From NCBI GenBank assembly GCA_026182355.1, contig JAPFBL010000318.1, positions 186,001-250,000 of the forward strand: a stretch of DNA of 64,000 nucleotides. The letters are read 5' to 3'. The DNA is from Hermatobates lingyangjiaoensis. Taxonomy: Eukaryota > Arthropoda > Insecta > Hemiptera > Hermatobatidae. Each line of letters opens with the position of its first letter. Within the stretch, counting starts at the first letter, position 1. A program made the translations under genes and the position numbers. The notes beneath the pieces were generated by a model. That model saw only the letters and a program-made list of their open reading frames with translations. It did not search any database and was not told the origin of the DNA. This document shows positions 1 to 10,592 of this stretch, in pieces.

Positions 1-838
1 AAATGTGTTTTTTAAATATTTTATATTCATTTTTTATATATATTTGTTTTATAGCTTTTAAAGATTAAAAACTAAATATAGATACTTCTCTTAGTGTTCT
101 CTTGAATCTAAAACTAAATTTTTAAAAATAATAAAAAACCATTCACACAGAGCTATTCCTTTTTATTAAAACTATCTTTTTAATGTTCATATAATATCTT
201 TTTTTGCTTTCAAATTTGACCAAGACGATTTGCAAACCTTTACCATCCAAGTCTGACGACATAAAGAATAAAACCTTGTTTCTATTTTTCGGGATTACAA
301 CAAATCATCCGAGAATTGAGAGTGTGAAAAAGATCTAGAATGAGATTGATGAACGATAGAAGACAAATTACCCCTGGGTGTGAGGGTATGAAGGGGTGGA
401 CAGATTTGATCAGAGTAGTTCGAAATTGTCGAGGAGACCAAAGCCCCGTGATATTAATAGTAATAATAACAAAAAATTATAATCTACTAATAATACAACC
501 ATTTATTTTTAAGTCTAGAAACATCAATTAAATTAAAGAAACAATCCTAGAAGTTACCATGGGTTATTTAATTGTTTTTCTTTTTAATAATATACTATCT
601 CTTAATATAACAAGTACCTAAAACGAGTAGAAGAGGGGACAAAATAATATCCGTACATATGGAGGGAAATTGCCCAAATAGATCAAATGGATTAGAGTTC
701 TGTTCGACATAGAGGATAAAATTCCTTACGAATTTCATTAAGATCATTCTAACTGTAATTTATCTTTCTGTCTTTATCATTCATCGGACCTGGTTGATGA
801 ATTGGAACCCAAAGTACGAGTCACTCTTTAGCATGACA
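1..838. other. AT-rich intergenic DNA, nothing recognised
   Basis: No reading frame resembling a known protein and no clear repeat. A 63-codon frame at 340-531 sits in a slightly GC-richer patch (330-450) but has no domain or splice context that I recognise. Confidence 0.5.
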
Positions 839-859
839 AATATATATATATATATATAA
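839..859. repeat. (TA)n microsatellite
   Basis: Uninterrupted TA run that directly joins the left arm of the following family B fold-back. The same junction type recurs throughout the window. Confidence 0.9.
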
Positions 860-1090
860 AGTAAATTCAAAACGAAGGAAACACACAGAAAGACACAGAC
901 ATAACTCTGTTACCACAGGGCGGTGAAGAGTTATCGCCCTGCCTTCCTGCGGGACTCTTTCGCTCTTCACATCTCCTGATGACGACGATGGTCGAAATAT
1001 CGATGAGAGTTATGTCTGTGCCTTCCTGTGTGTTTCCTTCGTTTTGAATTTATTTTATTTAAAAAAGTCCGCTGGACCGTTTCTTTTAAT
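860..1090. repeat. Family B fold-back repeat with hammerhead-like core
   Basis: Positions 862-907 and about 1007-1053 are inverted copies of each other (shared words include TTCAAAACGAAGGAAACAC and AGACACAGACATAAC). Between the arms lies GC-richer DNA with a CGGTGAAGAG/CTCTTCAC pairing. The right flank (GTCCGCTGGACCGTTTC, then (TA)n) recurs in inverted order at 32421-32450, so this is a dispersed family. No protein coding is visible. By analogy with other families here I infer a non-autonomous Penelope-related element. Confidence 0.75.
970..1009 (+). ncRNA. Hammerhead-like motif, family B
   Basis: Core CTGATGA, one unpaired C, hairpin GAC-GATG-GTC, GAA, self-complementary ATAT, C, then GATGAG. 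The order fits a minimal type I hammerhead with cleavage predicted after the C at 1001. Helix I is weak here: the first two bases pair with the bases before the core, then a mismatch. This is a decayed or marginal copy. Confidence 0.45.
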
Positions 1091-1104
1091 TGTATATATA
1101 TATA

Positions 1105-1215
1105 CGAAACTCAAGTTTATCAGGACTCGATTAGTTCTTCAGGTTCAAATTAAACTCTCAATGCCAATGTTTCGGTTTTTATGTAAAACCTTTTTCATAG
1201 GCCTATAAACTAGAG
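1105..1215 (-). repeat. Family D repeat, solo minus copy
   Basis: On the minus strand it reads CCTATGAAAAAGG, a run closing a GGTTTT/AAAACC-type stem, CGAAAC, then GGCATTGAGAG and CCTGAAGAAC. The same sequence recurs at 16930-17035, 24080-24175, 46795-46900, 47100-47212 and, decayed, at 62487-62570. It begins beside a short (TA)n at 1094-1104. Confidence 0.75.
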
Positions 1216-3150
1216 AATATATAAGAAATAATTGAATCATTCAAAAATCAAACATACATAAAATGCACAACTAGTTACAATTAAGAAATTGGAATAGAAA
1301 TTTTGACAATAGGTTAGTGAGAGAAGTTACAGAAGTATAATACAGAAGTTTATACAATTTTCTGCTTTAATCGTCCATAACATCGCTTCTATATTGAATT
1401 TTTATTCCATTTAGAGCCTATATTTTAAGTTAGACATACACAAATCTAGTCTGAAAGGTTCAGCTTGATATGTCTTATGGTGGCTGAATTTTGCTTGTAG
1501 CAAAATTTTACGGACAAACCGACAGACAGAAATTTTTCTAAACGTGGATTCGGTTTCTCTAATGTATGAAACGTAAAAAAAATTTGAAATGAGTCTGTTC
1601 TAAGCAATGAACAGAAAAAACCTTTCTTTTTACTTATATAGATTTACGTTTTATTTTCATTTCATTTACTTTGTGTATATATTTTGATTATATTACAAAC
1701 TGAAATTGGTGTCGAGACCCAATTTGCAACTAAAATTAATTGCAAATTAATTAATTGTCCCAAAAATTAATACTAAAAAGGTGCAGCAAGTGTTAGGAAT
1801 CAGGCTGATAAGAAGGGTAAAGCCTTTGGTCTAAACTCTAGCTGAGTTTACTTTTTAATAATTACTTTTAATAATAATTACTTTTTTTTCATTATTTCAG
1901 GTTTAAGATTATTAGAATCGTTACTTTCATTCTCATTTATTTTTTTTTTACTTTTTATTATCTCACCATTAATAAATTAACAAAAATAAAACTCAATCTA
2001 TCTTTTAGCTTTGTTGCTCTGAGAAGCTAACAGTTTGATTTAAGCGCAGTTAATTACAGTTCAAATTAAAATTAAAAAGATGGACAGGAGAAGTTAAGGA
2101 TGACGAAAAAGAAATAAGTAGGGAGGATGCCGTGCCAACAAAGGGGCTACAACATACGAGTAGAGCCTATAGTAAACAATGGGATCTTACGGTAAGAGTT
2201 GTCTGTAGTAATAAATGCGCTAACATATATTATAATAAACTACAATAAAAAATGAATTTCCAGTCATAACCCCAAAAAAGTTCTTTTCAATAATAAGTAA
2301 GATTAAGAACACTAATCAAAATATTATTAATTAAATCAAATAAAAGGAATATCTTATATAGTTTACCAACTACGATCAGGAAAATAGCCAGAAGGCTAGA
2401 ATCTGTAAAAAAAAAGTTGTGAATGCAGAAAATGAGATAATTTTAAATATAGATAAATATATGTATAAGTAAATACACTTGGGTCAACGGAGTTAATAAA
2501 TTGAGATTGCATAACAAAATTTAAATATTTTACAAACAAAGAGAACTGTAGGTAATATAAAATTAAATTGAATAAAATCAGCACATTGTTTGCTATGCTT
2601 TATTAGTTTACTTTTGTAAAGGTTAACAAAATAATAAATTTAATTGACCTACTCTCTGATTTTGTTTTTAATATATTTAAAAAATGACTCAACTAGATAT
2701 AATGGAATGTAGCTTTCAGAGAAATAATATTAAATAACATTTACTTACTGTGAGAGGAAATTATTTAAAGCAAATTTAATATAAAACTCAGTAAAATAGA
2801 GGTATAAGGGAGGACATTTGCATTGTTTGTATAACATCAAAACAAAGTTGCATTTCAAATTTATTCTACAAACTATGCGGGCTGTTGTTTGATATTTATT
2901 ATGTAAGGTTTATTTTGACATTCCCACCGAGAGAGTTACCATGTATGAATTTTGATCTACAATGTTTTTTTTCGTAACTTTGATTTCATTTAAATATTAA
3001 TTATTAATTAAAAAGTTTCGTGATTACGAACCTTCCATGAGGTTTCTTCGTACATTTATAAATAACATAATTCAATTTTGTAATTGGTATATTGCTATTT
3101 TCTTGATTGTGTCTGATTTGGCCTATAGCTGAATCCAGGTGAGACGGCAA
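1216..3150. other. AT-rich DNA without recognisable gene
   Basis: No convincing coding frame. A phrase around 1500-1570 (GGACAAACCGACAGACAGAA and a short downstream stretch) looks like a decayed dispersed repeat but has no second copy in this window. The segment 2075-2210 is somewhat GC-richer with stops in all frames. Confidence 0.45.
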
Positions 3151-4017
3151 GACAATAGAAGATTCCTGTGAATTGCAATGGTAGTAGTAAATATCACAGC
3201 ATGTGATTATTCTAATTAGTAGGAGTTCATGATAACCAGAACTATGTTGTGATAGTAAATATGATCACAAGTGATGATATTACTTTAATAATAATTCAAT
3301 ACAAACCCCAAGTTCATTGTGATAATAATAATCTCTACAAGTCATTAGAGTTACGAGTATTATAACCACCACACGTGATTATTCTACTTCAATAAGTTAT
3401 CTTTGTTCACTAAAGTAATAACTTTGTGATAGTAATAACCACCGCATGTGATTCATCTACTTCAATAGTATATATTTATTGACTATAATTATGTTGTGAT
3501 AGTAATAACCGTTGTATGTGATTATTCTACTTCAATAGGATATCTTTGTTTACTAAAACTACGTTGTGATAGTAATAACCGCTGTGTGTGATTATTCTAC
3601 TTCAATAGGATATTATTGTTCACTAAAACTACGTTGTGATCGTAATAACCACCGCACGTGATTATTCTACTTCAATAGGATATCATTGTTCACTAAAACT
3701 ACGTTGTGATCGTAATAACCACCGCACGTGATTATTGTACTTCAATAGGATATATTCGTTGAATACAATTATGCTGCGATAGTAATAACCGCTGCATGTA
3801 ATTATTCTGCTTCAATAGGTTATCTTTGTTGACTAAAATTACGGCGCGATATTAATAACCACCATATCACATTATTCTTCATAATTATGAATTATTTGTT
3901 AACCACAACTATGTGGTGACATTTATAGCCACCATTTGTGATTATGATGGTTATATGGCTACTTTAATATATATATATATATAAATGATCAAATCACAAT
4001 AAGAAATGGGAAAACAA

Positions 4018-4060
4018 GACTAAGATCTTTCAACCGTAACAAGCGGTCTTCGTCAGAGTC
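4018..4060 (-). ncRNA. Hammerhead ribozyme candidate, family A, minus strand
   Basis: Exact reverse complement of the plus-strand copy at 4096-4138, so every pairing is preserved: helix I GACT/AGTC, core CTGACGA, helix II ACCG/CGGT, GAA, helix III AGATCT, cleavage base T. The two ribozymes are head to head, so a transcript through both could instead fold into one long hairpin. Confidence 0.6.
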
Positions 4061-4095
4061 AAAAACCCAACTGAGTTGGGTTCAGTTGGGTTTTT

Positions 4096-4138
4096 GACTC
4101 TGACGAAGACCGCTTGTTACGGTTGAAAGATCTTAGTC
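4096..4138 (+). ncRNA. Hammerhead ribozyme candidate, family A, plus strand
   Basis: Helix I 5' strand GACT (4096-4099), core CTGACGA (4100-4106), extra A (4107), helix II ACCG/CGGT (4109-4112 with 4120-4123, plus a G-T pair 4108/4124), GAA (4125-4127), self-complementary AGATCT (4128-4133), cleavage base T (4134), helix I 3' strand AGTC (4135-4138). This order matches minimal type I hammerheads, known in Penelope-like elements. The unpaired base after the core is a departure from the textbook form. Activity is inferred. Confidence 0.6.
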
Positions 4139-4201
4139 TTGTTTTCCCATTTTTTATTGTGGTTTGATCATTGATTGTTATTTCACATGTTTATGTGAAA
4201 T

Positions 4202-4204
<3 letters not shown>

Positions 4205-4243
<39 letters not shown>
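4205..4243. repeat. (TA)n microsatellite
   Basis: TA run directly following the family A tail TGAAATCTTTA. Confidence 0.9.
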
Positions 4244-4245
<2 letters not shown>

Positions 4246-4400
4246 TGATAACTAGGGCTATGAAGTGATAGCAATAATCTCTGCTTGTGTTGATTACACG
4301 ATACAGGTGGGTGACTACATGTAATAACCGTAAGGCATTCTACTTGAAATAGAAATCATTATCTCCGTAGTAATATGGTTATAGTATAAATCACTTTATG

Positions 4401-5890
4401 TATTCTTCGTATTTAAAATTAGTTTTGTATATTGAACTATTTATTAATTAAAACTTAACTGAATTAGTTATGAATATGTTCTTTTCGGCTTGATTGCAGA
4501 TCTATGCATATTTTATATATTTCTTCCTTACCAAACTCTAATAACAAGAGTTGTTTATTCCAAAGTCCTTCGCTTGGGATGAGTTTACTCTAAGGCTTGT
4601 GGGCCTACTAAAGTGGCCTCGTTTAAAGCAAGGCTGTCTTCCAGGTTTATGTTATCACACAGTGCAGGGTCACTTGGTATTCATCTTGATTAGGTCGCTC
4701 TTAATCCACCTCTACAACCGACACCCTTGTAATCTCCTCTCTAAGCTATGTCCGTCGTAAACAAAGTCAAAACACTGGATATCATTACAGTCCTATTTTA
4801 CTCACTTAACCATTTTCATTTACAAATATTAAATTTGACTTTTTGATTTTTTTGTTTATTCTTTCATAATAATATTTTACATATTGTATCATTTTAATTT
4901 GTAATGTACAGTTTACATCTTTCAAATCAGAATCATATTGTTGACTGAGTTGTCTTCCAAAATTCTTCCTCATATTTTTTACTTTTATACACTGTCTGTG
5001 TAAAATATACAGTCATGAAAACATTGTATACAAGAGACAATTCTGATAGAAATTTTTTAACAGTATTACATACTTTGAGATTCTTTGAGCACAATAAAAT
5101 AGTTTAGATTAATTTATGTATCTGTCTGTCGGTTGGTTTCTCTCTCTCTCTCTTTGTGAGGAAAGCATCTCATAAGACAAAATAGGTATAATCACTGAAC
5201 TTCATATTCCCGTTACCTATTGAAAAACGAAAGAATACTAAGGTAGTTTTTCCTTGTGAATATTGCAATTTTTAAGGTGTTACTTTATCTAAAATTTGTT
5301 ATCGATTTACCAACAATACTTTTACATTGCTTAAATTAAAATACTCTGTGTAGGCTTTTTTTTAGTTGATTTTTAATATATCTAGTTTGCAATTTAAGTA
5401 AAATTGTTTTTCAGTGTCAATACCTCAGAGAACTCTAAAAAACATTTTTTATTAAAAATAATAAAATTAAATTTTAAAGTCCTGTTATTAAGTTAATACA
5501 AACCTTGATAAAAACAAGTTAAACATACTTAATTAATATTTCAATTAATAAACTAATAGGCAAATTTTCATAAAGTATTCATTAATTTTCGGAATTGTAA
5601 ATGTCAGGAAGAAATGCCGTAAGGAATAATAATTTGTTATCCAAAGTTATATTGCAAATTATATCGGATGAATCTAACTTCTTTAAAATTTTTTTTGATT
5701 TTTAAAGTACTTATTTTATAGATAAGAATGTTAGTAAAAATTATAAGAAAAATTATACAAATTAAAAAATGGTACATTTAACGAAACATCTATTGATGAA
5801 AAGCTTCCTCAAATATACTGAGGAATATATTACAATATATATATAATGTAAATTAATAACAGAAAGAAACACGAAAACAAAAACACTCTA
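4401..5890. other. Mostly empty, with one GC-richer unrecognised patch
   Basis: The patch 4540-4765 has a 69-codon plus frame (translation includes RLVGLLKWPRLKQGC) without a recognisable domain or splice sites. A (TC)n run lies near 5140-5157. The remainder is AT-rich without coding signal. Confidence 0.4.
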
Positions 5891-5895
5891 TATAT

Positions 5896-6068
5896 ATAAA
5901 GATTTCACATAAACACGTGAAATAACAATCAATGATCAAACCACTATAAGAAATGGGAAAACAAGACTAAGATCTTTCAACCGTAACAAGCTGTCTTCGT
6001 CAGAGTCAAAACACAACTGATACCTTTGGTTGGTAACGGTAGTTGGGTTTTTGACTCTGACGAAGACT
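5896..6068. mobile_element. Family A element (A2), right arm truncated
   Basis: Starts beside (TA)n with AAAGATTTCACATAAACACG, the inverted family tail, then ATGATCAAACCAC and the minus-strand ribozyme block 5965-6007. The right arm stops after GACTCTGACGAAGACT near 6068, where the sequence changes to a Penelope-like coding fragment. In the left block helix II has one mismatch (CTGT for CGGT). Confidence 0.7.
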
Positions 6069-6089
6069 GAAAAAAAAATTGTTTTCAAT

Positions 6090-6235
6090 TTTTTCACCTC
6101 TGACTTCCATAAGTTCGGGACAAGATACATCAGTTAAATTGGAAAAATTAATTCGAAAAGGTGTTAAACTGGAAATAGTCATAGGTTTCAATAGAACTTG
6201 TATAAATGAAGGCCTGCTCCCCAAACATACGAATT
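6090..6235 (+). pseudogene. Penelope-like N-terminal fragment, copy P1 (inferred)
   Basis: The plus frame reads KLEKLIRKGVKLE, then FNRTCINEGLLPKHTN, and passes straight into (TA)n, which translates as IYIYIY. The minus-strand fragment at 12140-12283 has LEQLVKKMTS then FNDICLNEG, and 32885-32945 has CLNESLLLKYTN, so three copies share the pattern C-x-N-E-x-L-L-x-K-x-T-N and stop at the same point. Assignment to the N-terminal region of a Penelope-like protein is inference from this pattern and the company it keeps. No reverse transcriptase or GIY-YIG domain is present. Confidence 0.45.
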
Positions 6236-6240
6236 ATATA

Positions 6241-6296
<56 letters not shown>
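6236..6296. repeat. (TA)n microsatellite
   Basis: About 60 bp of TA with one early interruption. It joins a Penelope-like coding fragment on the left to a family C fold-back on the right. Confidence 0.9.
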
Positions 6297-6297
<1 letters not shown>

Positions 6298-6299
<2 letters not shown>

Positions 6300-6535
6300 A
6301 AACAAAAAACGATCCAAAAAGACAACAAACGTTTCACAGTAAACCACAGACACAGAAGAAAGAAACGAACATAGTTATTGTCTCTAATTTTCATTGGGTC
6401 TCCAACTGTCGCTTCGCAAGTGCGCTTGGTTTCTCTATCTCAACTCTCCTGATGATGGTTCAACCAAAAATTAGAGACAGTAAGTGTGTTTGTTTCTTAG
6501 TTCTGTATCTGTGGTTTACTGTGAAACGAAAAAAT
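6298..6535. mobile_element. Family C fold-back element (C1)
   Basis: Left sequence GTTTCACAGTAAACCACAGA and right sequence TCTGTGGTTTACTGTGAAAC are complementary outer arms. Inside are a decayed minus motif (TGTCTCTAATTTTC) and a plus motif at 6444-6478. The centre carries TCGCTTCGCAAGTGCGCTTGG, shared with copies at 27520 and 51400. (TA)n flanks both sides. Confidence 0.7.
6444..6478 (+). ncRNA. Hammerhead-like motif, family C, one lesion
   Basis: Helix I TCTC/GAGA intact, core CTGATGA, hairpin GGTTCAACC preceded by one extra base, then AAA where GAA is expected, helix III AATT, cleavage base A. The G12-to-A change should abolish activity. Other family C copies carry different lesions. Confidence 0.4.
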
Positions 6536-6539
6536 ATAT

Positions 6540-8160
6540 ATAGATATAAATATATATAAATTAAAATAAGAAAACATGAAATACTTGCATTGGGTGATTG
6601 GAAATTTTATCTGTTTTATTATAAAACTTTTTTTCATAGATGAGTGATAAGATATATTAAATAAGAAACCGGTTTAGTCACATAGAAGAAACATTTGAAA
6701 GCTGTGAGTAGCTTTCAAAGAGAGCTGCCTTGTGAACAATTTTAGATGAAAAATTGACTCTGTGTGTAGCTTTTAAGGAACAATGGGAAGACATTGACTA
6801 TTTTTCATAAACTTAAACAACAATTTCCTTATGAAAATCAACGAGACAATTTCAGTACTTAAATAGTGCACAAAAAAAAAAGATTACAGAACGAAATATT
6901 CATGGTAGATCTAACAAATTGCTAGACAAATCGGACTAGTGATATTTATATCCTGTTTGAATCTCACTCAAAAAATTTAAAAAATTGATATAGGCTGAAA
7001 TATTAGTTTTTAAGAAATTATTATTTTTTTTTGGTAAGAGGCTGTAAAAATGAGAAAAATAAGAGCAAACTTTCATGTTAATCAACTTTTAGCTTAGAAA
7101 GGTGATCCACTTTACAGATACTGAATTTATTGAAGTGTGGTTAAAGGAAGTAGTCAAGAAAATTATTATCTGCCGTTTGTGTTCTTGTAAATCAGGGATC
7201 TTTAACTTTTTTTTACATTGTGAGTTCATTTTTGACGCCCAAAGTTATTTGCCTCCTCTTAGTGAGAATAAAAATAAAAGTAACTACTAATGAGACAACA
7301 GTTTTTAAAACAAATTTGATCAATATTAACTTTAATGAGATTTCCGTGTCTGGATATTTTGACATAAAAATTGAAATCATAGTTCTATTTCAGTGACAGT
7401 AGGTTTTAATACCATTTTGATAACTTTCAGTTTTAATCAAAGTTTGATTAAATTAATTAATTAATTAAGTTAATGTCTAAAAAGCTTTTCCTGATAAATA
7501 TATGGTAGCAAAGGGAAGAAGAAAAAATTATGTAAATAACAATAATTTGTTATCCAAAGTTATAACCATGACTAGTTTTGACAATATTGGTATAATCTGC
7601 TTTGATACAAATCTAGAAAGAGTTTGTCATTTTTTGAAAAGTTTATCTTTTTTAAAGTAGAATCATATGAAAGTTCGGCAGACTCTTCTTGTGTTTCCAA
7701 TGAAACTTACTTTTAGCTTACTTTTTCTATTTCAACTGGATCCAAATTGAATTTTGGATCTAGAGAAATTGGTTAGCACTCTATTCTGGAATAGAATATT
7801 TTTCAACATTATCTTCGATGCTTAACAAGTGATCAATTATAAGTTTTTTGATTGTATCAAAATTCAAAACACAGCTCAGCCATTGATGAAGTTATACACA
7901 AAAGAAATCATCTCATACGAGCTATTCATTCCATAACAAATAAACTTATAATAAAATTATACCCGGAAGAGAGAGAGGGGGGGGGGGCGCTTGGAATGAA
8001 CAAAGAGCAGCATTGTAGCGATTAGAATACAACGATCACGTAATTCATTTGTAATAGAAAAATAACAAGGGAATAGTGTATATATCCATAAATAATGTAA
8101 CATATTTTTCTCATGTTATTGTAGACCTGAATTTCTACAAATATAGACAAAACAAAATTA
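6540..8160. other. AT-rich DNA without recognisable gene
   Basis: No gene or dispersed repeat that I recognise. A (GA)n/(G)n run lies at about 7970-7988. The phrase AATAATTTGTTATCCAAAGTTAT occurs at 5627 and 7542, hinting at an old shared repeat. Confidence 0.4.
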
Positions 8161-8176
8161 TATATTTATATGTCTA

Positions 8177-8425
8177 ACAAGATTTCACATAAACAATTGA
8201 AAAAGCTATTAATAATCAAACTACAATATGAAATGGCAAAAAAAGATTGAGATCTTTCACCCGTAACAGCAGTCTTCGTCAGAGTCAAAAACACAACTGG
8301 AGTCTGACTCTGACGAAGACCGCCTGTTACGATTGAAAGATCTTGGTCTTGTTTTCCCATTTCATATTGAGCTTTGATCATTGATTGTTATTTCACGTGT
8401 TTATGTGAAATCTTTTTATATTTAT
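8177..8425. mobile_element. Family A fold-back element (A3), diverged
   Basis: Arms pair around a centre near 8296. Outer tails AGATTTCACATAAAC and GTTTATGTGAAATC are both present. The minus block (8245-8286) and plus block (8306-8348) both carry substitutions. In the plus block helix II has CGAT instead of CGGT, and helix I has a T-G pair. Confidence 0.7.
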
Positions 8426-8784
8426 ATAATTATTTCGTCATATAGTAATATAATTGTTCACTGAATCTTATTTTCTATTTGCTAAACTAGTTTTAATTGA
8501 ATAGATAATCTAGAAGTTTCTGTGGGCATGTTAAATCATTTTAGATTCATTTAGTTGTTGTGAGTTGTCAACAGCCAGGTATTTAATTTGACGAAATAGG
8601 CTGCTATCTGACAATCGATCAGAACGAGGCAGGAAATTCACTTTTACACATCCACTGGTCTACTTGGCAATATTCATTAAGAACTTCTTTTTTGTACTGA
8701 ATATAAATATTTGATTACATTAATAGATTAAAACTTATATGTATCTTTAATTTACCTTTAATATAAAATATAAAGGTATTTAAT

Positions 8785-8985
8785 GATCAAACCACAATAT
8801 GAAATAGGGAAACAAGACTAAGATGTTTCAACCGTAACAAGCGGTCATCGTCAGAGTCACCGAACTCAGTTAGGTTTTTGACTCTGACGAAGACCGCTTA
8901 TTACAGTTGAATGATCTTAGACTTGTTGTCCATTTCATATTGTGGTTTGATCATTGATTGTTATTTTACATGTTTATGTGAAATA
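8785..8985. mobile_element. Family A fold-back element (A4), diverged
   Basis: ATGATCAAACCACAATATGAAAT at the left and its complement ATTTCATATTGTGG-type arm at the right enclose a minus block at 8816-8858, whose core CTGACGA and helix II are intact but whose helix III has a mismatch, and a plus block at 8880-8922 with GAAT in place of GAAA. Very AT-rich DNA follows at 8986-9115. Confidence 0.7.
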
Positions 8986-9262
8986 ATTTATATTATAAAT
9001 AAATTATTTAATAAATTATTAAATATTAATTAAATTTATAAATATTAATTTAATTATTTATAAATTATTATTAAATACATTTTATAAACGATAAATAATT
9101 TATCTTTATATAAAGGTATTTATATAACATATAAATTCTGATATCAAGTTTTCAACAATTCCAGTAATATATATTTTGCAAATTTCTCAGTGTATGTGTG
9201 TGAACAGAAATTAAAAAAAATGTGAGGACCTAATTTCATATTTAATTTACTGTTCGTCTTGT

Positions 9263-9299
9263 TTGGACCAAACATTGCAGGCTTGGACCAAACATTGCA
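9263..9299. repeat. 20-bp direct duplication
   Basis: TTGGACCAAACATTGCA occurs twice, 20 bases apart. Confidence 0.85.
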
Positions 9300-9424
9300 T
9301 TTTTCTATGCACTATGTCTGAAATAGTAACTGTTTTTTGGCCATAAATGGTACAAAATGGTTTAACATTTCTGTCGTTTTGTCTTTCTAGTTGACATTTA
9401 GTATAGGCAGCGTCTAGAATAGAG

Positions 9425-9525
9425 ACAAATATTTAGGAGCGTAGCCAGTGGCGTGCCAGTGGGATGGCGGTCAGCCCTGGCTGGCACGCGCCAGGAGGCT
9501 CCGTTCTTTTTTTTTTTTTTTATAA
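9425..9525 (-). repeat. GC-rich block with poly-A tail, probable retrotransposed fragment
   Basis: A GC-rich stretch 9435-9505, with nested GGCGTGCC and GGCACGCGCC words, ends in a 17-base T run on the plus strand, i.e. a poly-A tail on the minus strand. GTAGCCAGTGGCGTGCC resembles ends of some DNA elements, but no matching second end is visible. Class unresolved. Confidence 0.35.
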
Positions 9526-9529
9526 TATT

Positions 9530-10575
9530 AAAAATAAAATAAAAAAAATTACAACAATAGAAAGCTAACCAAAAAATCTTGAAAAAATGAGTTTTCAAGG
9601 TCGTAATTGGTTTTATGTTTTATATGTGTAATACTGTTTTTAAACATATTTTTCAATTGTAATATATAAAAATTAAAAATTTACAAACTAGTTTTTTAAA
9701 AGGGTTGAAATTTAATTATATTTGTTTTACAGTTTTTGTTATGATTTCAATTACAGTTTTTTGTTTTGAAAAATCTTTGGTTTTTTTTGTTGATAACTAT
9801 GTACGTATACGAGTACTGTAATAAGTTAAAAGTTTGGGACTAATAACAGGAGTCTAAAAATTAGACCCTTGATTGGAATTCCATGAAAATAAATATTTTA
9901 AGTATTTTATAGAATTTTGAAGTTTAGCGTTTATTTATCAACGACCAGTGGGAGGTTATAGTTTTAAACATTTGATTGTTTTACACATTATTAAAAGTTA
10001 AAAACATGTTTTTTTCAAATTTTTCGTAATAAAACTCAATATAGGAATTATATTTGATACGACTCTCAGAAGTAATTTCTAAGTGAATGAAAAAAAAATC
10101 TGAAAAACACTGTACGGCAAGTTGAGTTTTCAGTTTATATTGCCTTTTACGGAGGTCAACATTTTTTTTAAAATTTTTTTCATGGAATTCAAATTTTTTG
10201 CTGATTTTTACCACAAAATTTTAAATTTCTACGGATAAAATTTATAGTAAAAAAGTTTTTTTTAGAAATCATATAATTTTTTTGTCACTCAGTTTTGTCC
10301 ATATATTTTTCAAAAAAAAAGTTATTCGTAGGGTGCGACTTTTAAATATAATTTCGTTAATATTATAATGATTAAACGATGTGATCTGTGTGGAAAAGCT
10401 TTCAAAATGATCATCAGTTTAATTTATTTTAAACATACTTTATTACAAAATTGACCTTTTTAGTCATTAAAAAAATTTGATGTTTGCTTTAGGTAATGCA
10501 GTTATCATTTTCAAAATAATCCCAAAATTTCAACACTCTAGAATTAGTAGAAATGTTGTCTAAAATCACACTTTG
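9530..10575. other. AT-rich DNA, probable old dispersed repeat in the distal part
   Basis: T-rich sequence without coding signal. The part after about 10445 appears continuous with the dispersed repeat J that resumes after the SINE at 10930. Confidence 0.35.
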
Positions 10576-10592
10576 TTCGAACTCTTATATTA

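Larger units (their letters stand above)
3984..4205. mobile_element. Family A fold-back element (A1), best preserved
   Basis: Inverted repeat with arms of about 85 bp (3984-4068 and 4088-4173) around a short centre containing CAACTGAGTTGGG. The arms run ATGATCAAA, CACAATAAGAAATGGG, then the ribozyme-like block. Beyond the right arm is the family tail TTATTTCACATGTTTATG, ending at (TA)n 4205-4243. (TA)n flanks both ends, and the element sits inside the 70-bp minisatellite. No coding capacity. I infer a non-autonomous, Penelope-related element. Confidence 0.75.
3160..4400. repeat. 70-bp minisatellite, split by a family A insertion
   Basis: The phrase GTTGTGATAGTAATAACC recurs with exact 70-base spacing (3493, 3563, 3633, 3703) and in drifting form from about 3160 to 3960. 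Each unit also carries GTGATTATTCTACTTCAATAGG. Related units resume at 4246-4400 (AAGTGATAGCAATAATCT, GTAATAACCGTAAGGCATTC), so the (TA)n-plus-family-A block at about 3964-4245 interrupts the array. Roughly 11 units lie before the insertion and one or two after. Units in the middle are the most alike. Confidence 0.85.

Noticed and set aside
3160..3960. CRISPR-like array
   Set aside because: The 70-bp units are contiguous and similar over their whole length, with no unique spacers, in eukaryotic DNA.
3984..4173. Bacterial-type terminator or regulatory hairpin
   Set aside because: The window is eukaryotic and the same long inverted repeat is dispersed many times.
6079..6394. Overlapping frames with long IYIYIY runs on both strands
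   Set aside because: They are translations of the (TA)n tract. The same applies to frames at 11493, 18608, 32306 and 33129. Only the short conserved part before the tract at 6090-6235 is kept, as a Penelope-like remnant.
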